Shown here piece by piece: positions 5,023-8,971 of a stretch of 8,971 nt of DNA. Position 1 is the first letter of the stretch. The number at the start of each line of letters is the position of its first letter. The notes under the pieces are model-generated. The model ran no database searches and was not told where the DNA came from. It saw only the letters and a program-made list of their open reading frames with translations. Made by a program: the position numbers and the translations under genes. Source of the stretch: Clostridiales bacterium (GTDB taxonomy: Bacteria; Bacillota; Clostridia; Christensenellales; CAG-138); the NCBI GenBank assembly GCA_003486785.1, contig DNFZ01000017.1:1-8971 (forward strand), given 5' to 3'.

Positions 5023-6300
5023 ATGGGACGCAGAATCCTCCACGCGGATTTCAACAGCTTCTACGCCTCGGTGGCGTGCTTTCTCGACCCCGCGCTCAGG
5101 CCGCACCCCGTCGCGGTGGCGGGCAATCCCGAGGCGCGGCACGGAATCATACTCGCCAAAAACGAGCTGGCGAAAAAATTCGGCGTCAAGACGGGCGAGG
5201 CCATCTGGCAGGCCAAGCAGAAATGCCCGCTTCTGGTGACGGTCAAGCCCGACTTTGAATCGTATCATAAATTTTCCGCGCTGGGGCGCGCGCTCTACGG
5301 CGAGTATTCCGACCGGGTGGAGGCCTTTGGCCTCGACGAAAACTGGGTGGACGTCACCGCCTCCACAACGGACATGGCGGACGCAAAGCGCCTCGCGGAA
5401 GTCATCCGCAAGCGCATCCGCGAGGAGCTGGGCATCACCGTGTCCATCGGGGTTGCGGACAACAAGGTGTTTGCAAAGCTGGGGTCGGACATCAAAAAAC
5501 CCGACGCGGTCACGCTGGTCTCGCCGGACAACTTCCAGTCTGTCGCCTGGCCGCTGCCCGCGCGGGAGCTATTGTATGTCGGCAGAGCCACGGAGGCGAA
5601 GCTGCTCAAATACGGCATCGTCACCATCGGCGACCTTGCGACCACACCGGAGGCTTTCCTGCGCGCGCAGTTTGGTAAGGCAGGCACCATGCTCTCCGCG
5701 TTTGCAAACGGCCTCGACGCATCGCCCGTGGCGCGCACCATCGACCAGCAGCCGGTAAAGTCCGTCGGCAACGGGCTGACCACCCCGCGGGATCTCGTCA
5801 ATGACGAGGATGTGTACCTGACCATATCGATGCTCGCCGAGAGCGTCTCGATGCGCCTGCGCGAGCACGGCATGCGCGCAAAGACCGCGTCTCTGTGCGT
5901 GCGGGACGTCGGACTGTCTTCGTTCATTCGCCAGACGAAGCTGGACAGACCTACGAATATCACGAGCGAAATCTCTCGCGCGTGCATGGCGCTCTTTCGC
6001 GCGAACTACAGCTGGCAGACGCCGATCCGCTCGCTGACCGTATCCTGCTCCGACCTCATCGGCACGGACAACCCCGTGCAGCTCTCGCTGTTTGACGACG
6101 AGGCGCCGCGCAGAAAGGCGGAGGCGGCGGAGGTCGCCGTGGACGATATCCGAAGGCGCTTTGGCTACCGCGCCATCGGGCGGGCGATCTTTTTGAAGGA
6201 TCGCGAGATCGGGCTCATGGCGCCAAAGGTTGACCACATCGTGCATCCGGTTGGATACCTGCAAAATGCGACGATGGACAGCGTCGTGGGCAAACGGTAA
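5023..6300 (+). CDS. dinB: DNA polymerase IV, Y-family translesion polymerase
   Basis: This 425-residue polymerase copies past DNA lesions without proofreading. I chose the ATG at 5023 because AAAGGA (5008-5013) lies 9 nt upstream. An upstream ATG in the same frame at 4939 falls between the -35 and -10 boxes and cannot be used. Catalytic metal ligands are visible: D9 in LHADFNSFYASV, and D105-E106 in FGLDENWVDVT. Y14 occupies the steric-gate position that excludes ribonucleotides. SIGVADNKVFAKLGSDIKKPDAV (141-163) is the conserved palm/helix-hairpin segment. The thumb and little-finger domains follow to about residue 345. QLSLF (353-357) is a classic beta-clamp binding motif, here followed by about 68 further residues with a basic stretch. 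The type resembles clostridial Pol IV and not B. subtilis YqjW/UvrX. It is under LexA control and followed by a 75-aa companion gene. Confidence 0.96.
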   Translation: MGRRILHADFNSFYASVACFLDPALRPHPVAVAGNPEARHGIILAKNELAKKFGVKTGEAIWQAKQKCPLLVTVKPDFESYHKFSALGRALYGEYSDRVEAFGLDENWVDVTASTTDMADAKRLAEVIRKRIREELGITVSIGVADNKVFAKLGSDIKKPDAVTLVSPDNFQSVAWPLPARELLYVGRATEAKLLKYGIVTIGDLATTPEAFLRAQFGKAGTMLSAFANGLDASPVARTIDQQPVKSVGNGLTTPRDLVNDEDVYLTISMLAESVSMRLREHGMRAKTASLCVRDVGLSSFIRQTKLDRPTNITSEISRACMALFRANYSWQTPIRSLTVSCSDLIGTDNPVQLSLFDDEAPRRKAEAAEVAVDDIRRRFGYRAIGRAIFLKDREIGLMAPKVDHIVHPVGYLQNATMDSVVGKR

Positions 6301-6354
6301 GCACCGGATCGCATTTGGATCACGCGCGCATCTGCGCATCGGGAGGGGTTTGTT

Positions 6355-6582
6355 ATGAAAGTTTATGTCGCGGTGGAGTTGACGATCGACGAAGCGGGGG
6401 TGATGCACCCGCAGTGCATCCTTTGGGAGGACGGGCGAAAGTTTGAGATCACGTCGATTTCGGATGTGCGGCGCGCGGCGAGCCTCAAGGCAGGCGGCAG
6501 CGGCATCCGCTACACCTGCCGCATCGGCAAAAAGGACGCGTATCTCTACTATGAGGACCCGAAGTGGTTTGTCGATCCATGA
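6355..6582 (+). CDS. Small hypothetical protein downstream of dinB, 75 aa
   Basis: The start is firm: GGAGG (6342-6346) lies 8 nt before the ATG, and the gene begins 54 nt after the dinB stop with no terminator or clear promoter in between. It is therefore probably on the LexA-controlled dinB transcript. The protein is a compact strand-rich module without signal or membrane segments. It starts with MKVYVAVELTIDEAG, then has the motif CILWEDGRKFEITSISDVRRA (about residues 20-40). A Gly-rich turn (KAGGSGIRYTCRIG) and the end AYLYYEDPKWFVDP follow. From memory, similar short proteins sit beside Y-family polymerases in other clostridia. The W-x-D-G-R...F/Y-x-I...D-V-R pattern and aromatic tail loosely recall the DUF6504 domain found near translesion genes in actinobacteria. 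That link is weak and needs a profile search. It is not YolD-like. A role as accessory factor to Pol IV is inferred. Confidence 0.75.
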   Translation: MKVYVAVELTIDEAGVMHPQCILWEDGRKFEITSISDVRRAASLKAGGSGIRYTCRIGKKDAYLYYEDPKWFVDP

Positions 6583-6641
6583 GATTGATTTTGGTAAGGC
6601 TGGAGTTATTTCTTTTTCTTCAGACGAGAAAGAATAAAAAA

Positions 6642-6716
6642 GCGGATTCGTTAAAACCCGTTAAAAACGCATGCAAAAATTCTTCTCTGATCAGAAAAGA
6701 ATTTTACCGTATCCGC
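6642..6716. repeat. Imperfect inverted repeat around the 3' ends of convergent genes
   Basis: The 15-mer at 6642-6656 (GCGGATTCGTTAAAA) matches the reverse complement of 6702-6716 (GCGGATACGGTAAAA) at 13 of 15 positions. The motif CGTTAAAA occurs again at 6659-6666. The right arm overlaps the palindrome at 6676-6705 and the last codons of the rsmF-like gene, so two alternative folds are possible. Confidence 0.55.
6676..6705. terminator. Bidirectional terminator between the dinB unit and the rsmF-like gene
   Basis: The 30 bases form a palindrome with a single mismatched pair (C6685/A6696): AAAATTCTT (6676-6684) against AAGAATTTT (6697-6705), with a TCTGATCAGA core (6686-6695). On the - strand the stem ends in five T residues and on the + strand in four. 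The stop codon of the rsmF-like gene (6704-6706) is part of the stem. The stem is AT-rich, so its strength is moderate. Confidence 0.65.
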
Positions 6717-8026
6717 AAGCCTTTGGGGATATGGTTTTTTAATATACCCTCCACCGCCTTGCCCCAGCCGATCGGATGATCCAGAACCGTCGCGGGGCAC
6801 CAGCCGGAGAGAGCAGGATGGCAGGCGACGGTTTCCCCCGCGAGAAAGCGAGTAAGTGCGCCCGCTTCCAGCGGCACGGTCGTGCGAAACGCGGAGGCGG
6901 GATACGCCAGCGCGAGCGCGTGGTTCGGCGTGAAGCGGCCGTTTTTGAGCTCCCCCGCGAGCACGCCGGCGCGGACGATATGCAAGCCACGAAGTTCGCG
7001 CGGCAAAAGCTGCGGCGGAAGCAGCACCCTGCCGTCCGGCAGGAGCATAGCTGCGGGTTGCTCAATCGCGAACGTCTCCCGCCAGAACGCCTCAAACGCG
7101 GGGATGCGTTCGCCCGCGGGCGCGGTCAGCGCGGCGGAGGATTCGGCTGCGGACGCTGTTCGTGAAGTGTTTGCTTCCCCCGCTCCCGCGCGGACAAGCA
7201 CCGACATAAACTGCCCTTCGCCGACGGACGAGTGCGGATACATCCGCCGCGAATCGATCAGAGAAAAATCCGCATGCGCGGACAAAAACCGCTCGATTGC
7301 GCCCTCGTTTTCCTCCCGCGAAAAGGTGCAGGTAGCGTAGACCAGCCTGCCGCCGGATTTGAGCAGCAGCGCCGCGCTCTCCAAAATCTGCTCCTGCCGC
7401 GCGGCGCAGGAGAGCAAGTGCTCCTCCGACCATTCGCGAATCGCGGTCGCGTCCTTGCGAAACATGCCCTCGCCGGAGCAGGGCGCGTCCACAAGCACCA
7501 CATCAAAACAAGCGCCAAGTATCTCTGCGAGTGCGTCAGGGCGCATGCTGGTGACCAGTGCGTTCCTCACGCCCAGCCGCTCAATGTTCCCCGCGAGAAT
7601 CTCCGCGCGGCTGCGGACCGGCTCGTTGGTAACGAGCAGACCCGTGTTTTGCATCATTGCCGCAAGCTGCGTTGTCTTCCCGCCCGGCGCAGCGCAAAGG
7701 TCGAGTACCGCCATTCCAACACCTGCCCCAGTGAGCGCGGCGGGCATCTGCGCGGCTGGCTCCTGCACATAGCAAAGCCCGGCGGCGTGCAGCGGATGGC
7801 GGCCGATGGCGACATCGTCCTCAAAAAAGAAGCTCTCCGGCAGGATGCCCGTGGGTGTGAGCGAAAAATCCGCCTGCGCGGAAAAGTAATCCGCCGCGGT
7901 CTTGAGCAGATTGACGCGCAGCGCGCGCCGCGGTTTATCTTTCATCGCGGCGAGATACGCGGCAAATTCGCTTTCTCCAAGCAGAGACCGCATGCGCTGT
8001 AGATATGCCTCCGGCAGGTTTGGCAT
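6704..8026 (-). CDS. rsmF: RsmF-like rRNA cytosine-C5 methyltransferase (RsmB/NOP family)
   Basis: A 440-residue enzyme that transfers a methyl group from S-adenosylmethionine to C5 of a cytosine, most likely in 16S rRNA. The start at 8024-8026 is chosen because AAAGGAG (8034-8040) lies 7 nt upstream. The ATG at 8042-8044 would put that site inside the gene. Domain order: an N-terminal segment with the conserved RALRVNLLK (34-42) and YVQEPAAQ (86-93), then the methyltransferase domain. Motif I is LDLCAAPGGKT (108-118). Motif IV is DAPCSGEGMF, with C183, which releases the product. Motif VI is YATCTFSREENE, with C233, the attacking nucleophile. A Ala/Ser-rich linker covers about 281-305. The C-terminal RsmF-type RNA-binding domain ends in the typical GWGKAVEGILKNHIPKGL (420-437). 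Both catalytic cysteines are present. The exact target base (C1407 in E. coli RsmF) cannot be read from the sequence. Confidence 0.92.
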   Translation of the reverse strand: MPNLPEAYLQRMRSLLGESEFAAYLAAMKDKPRRALRVNLLKTAADYFSAQADFSLTPTGILPESFFFEDDVAIGRHPLHAAGLCYVQEPAAQMPAALTGAGVGMAVLDLCAAPGGKTTQLAAMMQNTGLLVTNEPVRSRAEILAGNIERLGVRNALVTSMRPDALAEILGACFDVVLVDAPCSGEGMFRKDATAIREWSEEHLLSCAARQEQILESAALLLKSGGRLVYATCTFSREENEGAIERFLSAHADFSLIDSRRMYPHSSVGEGQFMSVLVRAGAGEANTSRTASAAESSAALTAPAGERIPAFEAFWRETFAIEQPAAMLLPDGRVLLPPQLLPRELRGLHIVRAGVLAGELKNGRFTPNHALALAYPASAFRTTVPLEAGALTRFLAGETVACHPALSGWCPATVLDHPIGWGKAVEGILKNHIPKGLRIR

Positions 8027-8063
8027 TCGGTGGCTCCTTTGCATTCCAAATACGATCTTCGCT

Positions 8064-8088
8064 CGAACCGCAGATCTGTTCCGAACCG
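8064..8088. repeat. Repeat cluster in the leader of the rsmF-like gene
   Basis: CGAACCG occurs twice in the same orientation (8064-8070 and 8082-8088), 18 bp apart. Between them lies the 8-bp palindrome CAGATCTG (8071-8078). GAAC (8065-8068) and GTTC (8078-8081) also form an inverted pair, but with 9 bp between them, so this is not a LexA box. The cluster sits between promoter and start codon. Confidence 0.4.
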
Positions 8089-8097
8089 ATCAAGATT

Positions 8098-8106
8098 ATT
8101 TTAACA
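8098..8106 (-). promoter_or_regulatory. Possible extended -10 promoter of the rsmF-like gene
   Basis: Read on the - strand, the sequence is TGTTAAAAT: TAAAAT (8098-8103) with TG upstream. There is no good -35 box. It lies just after the metA terminator, as expected for an independent unit, and would give a leader of about 65 nt. Confidence 0.4.
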
Positions 8107-8114
8107 TAACAAAC

Positions 8115-8149
8115 AAAAAAATGCCCACCGACCAACTTTGTCGATGGGC
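8115..8149 (-). terminator. Rho-independent terminator of metA
   Basis: On the - strand, GCCCATCGAC (8140-8149) pairs with GTCGGTGGGC (8123-8132) over 10 bp with one G-U wobble, and seven T residues follow (A7 at 8115-8121). It lies about 35 nt after the metA stop codon. Confidence 0.9.
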
Positions 8150-8152
8150 TGC

Positions 8153-8170
8153 GGCTCCCCGGCGGGAGCC
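8153..8170 (-). other. Second hairpin between metA and its terminator
   Basis: GGCTCCC (8153-8159) and GGGAGCC (8164-8170) form a perfect 7-bp stem with a 4-nt loop. It has no T-run of its own and stands directly before the terminator hairpin, so it may protect the 3' end. Confidence 0.6.
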
Positions 8171-8183
8171 ATTGTTTGTTTCG

Positions 8184-8971
8184 CTATTCCGCGTGCTGCG
8201 CGGGGATTGCGTTGAGGTCGTACGGCGTTTCCTGATAGACGAAATAGTTCAGCCAGTTGGAGAAAAGCAGCGAGCCATGCGCGCGCCAGGTGATCAGAGG
8301 CGGCAGGGTGTCGTCGTCGTTGGGATAATAGTTTTTCGGTATCTCGATGGTCTTGCCGGCAGCCTTGTCCCGGCGGTACTCCAGCTCCAGCGTCTTTGCG
8401 TCATATTCGCTGTGCCCGGTGACAAACACGCGCCGCCCGTCCCGCGAGGCGGCAAGATACAGTCCCGCCTGCTGGGACGTGGCTAAGATGTCGAGATCGC
8501 GAATCTTTGCCGCATCGGAAACAAGAATGGTCGTGTGGCGCGAGTGCGGCGCCATAAACTGCTCGTCAAACCCGCGCAGGAGCCGATGCGCGCGATCCAG
8601 CACCACATGCGGGAAGATGCCGAACATCTTCTTGGGCAGCGGGCGCTTCTCCACGCCGTAAAAATGATACAGCCCCGCTTGCGCCGCCCAGCAGATATAG
8701 AGCGAGGAAAACACGTTGTGATCCGCCCAGTCCATGAGCCGCACGAGCTCGTCCCAATAGTGCACATCCGTAAAGTCGAGGTTTTCCACCGGTGCGCCGG
8801 TGATGACGAGCCCGTCGAAGTGCTCCTCCTTGACCTCGTCAAACGTGCGGTAAAACGAATCCAGATAATCCTGCGAGGTGTTCTGGCTCTGATAGCTGCC
8901 GGTGCGAAGGAGCGTTACCTCCACCTGCAAGGGCGTGTTGGCAAGCAGGCGGAGAAGCTGCGTCTCGGTCC
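8184..8971 (-). CDS. metA: Homoserine O-acetyltransferase (MetA), 5' end outside the window
   Basis: This enzyme acylates L-homoserine, the first committed step of methionine synthesis. The frame is open from the right edge to TAG at 8184-8186, showing 261 residues. By alignment to the family, about the first 49 of some 310 residues are missing. A TTG at 8928-8930 could be read as a start, but family sequence (TETQLLRLLANTPLQVEV) continues upstream, so the gene is simply cut. In standard family numbering, the acyl-accepting cysteine is C142 (YICWAAQAG), with H235 and E237 in FVTGHSEYD. Residue 111 in ITGAPVENLDF is glutamate. Known work on this family ties Glu111 to acetyl-CoA and Gly111 to succinyl-CoA, so O-acetylhomoserine is the expected product although many databases call MetA a succinyltransferase. 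The promoter and any methionine-responsive riboswitch lie outside the window. Confidence 0.95.
   Translation of the reverse strand, partial: TETQLLRLLANTPLQVEVTLLRTGSYQSQNTSQDYLDSFYRTFDEVKEEHFDGLVITGAPVENLDFTDVHYWDELVRLMDWADHNVFSSLYICWAAQAGLYHFYGVEKRPLPKKMFGIFPHVVLDRAHRLLRGFDEQFMAPHSRHTTILVSDAAKIRDLDILATSQQAGLYLAASRDGRRVFVTGHSEYDAKTLELEYRRDKAAGKTIEIPKNYYPNDDDTLPPLITWRAHGSLLFSNWLNYFVYQETPYDLNAIPAQHAE

Noticed and set aside
4740..5054. In-frame extension of pepF by 105 residues
   Set aside because: It would cross the dinB promoter and LexA box and the start of dinB. The protein from the ATG at 4737-4739 already begins like other PepF proteins.
5569..6408. 279-codon open frame opposite dinB
   Set aside because: It overlaps dinB and the start of the 75-aa gene and looks like Arg/His-rich shadow translation.
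8027..8044. Upstream ATG of the rsmF-like gene
   Set aside because: AAAGGAG lies between this ATG and the next one and is correctly spaced only for the start at 8026.
8065..8081. GAAC...GTTC pair as a second SOS box
   Set aside because: The spacing is 9 bp instead of 4, so it does not fit the LexA consensus.

Overview
The window looks like chromosomal sequence from a GC-rich Firmicute, probably a clostridial anaerobe. The reasons are strong GGAGG-type ribosome binding sites, a Gram-positive LexA box (CGAAC-N4-GTTCG), an oligoendopeptidase F, a MetA with the acetyl-CoA-type glutamate, and small hypothetical proteins of clostridial style. This placement is inferred from sequence features only.

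Left part, + strand, 1-2418: the 3' part of a MarR-family regulator gene runs in from the left edge, followed 44 nt later by a DsrE/DsrF-like (DsrE2 type) sulfur-relay-like protein, and the pair ends at a strong terminator. Next is a 142-aa protein of unknown function with its own good promoter. A 339-nt intergenic stretch follows. It holds a second promoter-like site, a 14-bp perfect palindrome and a hairpin terminator, which together could make up a small RNA gene. A single-gene unit for a small soluble bacterial PH-domain protein comes next and closes with a GAAA-loop terminator.

Middle part, - strand, 2585-4832: pepF (oligoendopeptidase F, M3 metallopeptidase) is followed by an acidic 108-aa protein of unknown function, probably in one operon. 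pepF is divergent from dinB. The 283-nt gap between them holds an extended -10 promoter for pepF and, on the other strand, a consensus promoter with a perfect LexA box at the transcription start of dinB. dinB (Y-family DNA polymerase IV with a QLSLF clamp-binding motif) is followed by a 75-aa companion gene on the same transcript. This is an SOS-controlled translesion synthesis unit.

Right part, - strand, 6676-8971: a long AT-rich palindrome separates the dinB unit from the convergent RsmF-like rRNA m5C methyltransferase gene. Upstream of that lies metA (homoserine O-acetyltransferase), which runs off the right edge and ends in a two-hairpin terminator.

Most of the window is ordinary housekeeping sequence. 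The parts I would look at twice are the LexA-controlled dinB plus companion gene, the possible small RNA at 1664-1782, the MarR/DsrE2 pair, the orphan 142-aa gene, and the nested inverted repeat between the convergent genes near 6640-6716. I see no mobile element, CRISPR array, tRNA, rRNA or phage feature.
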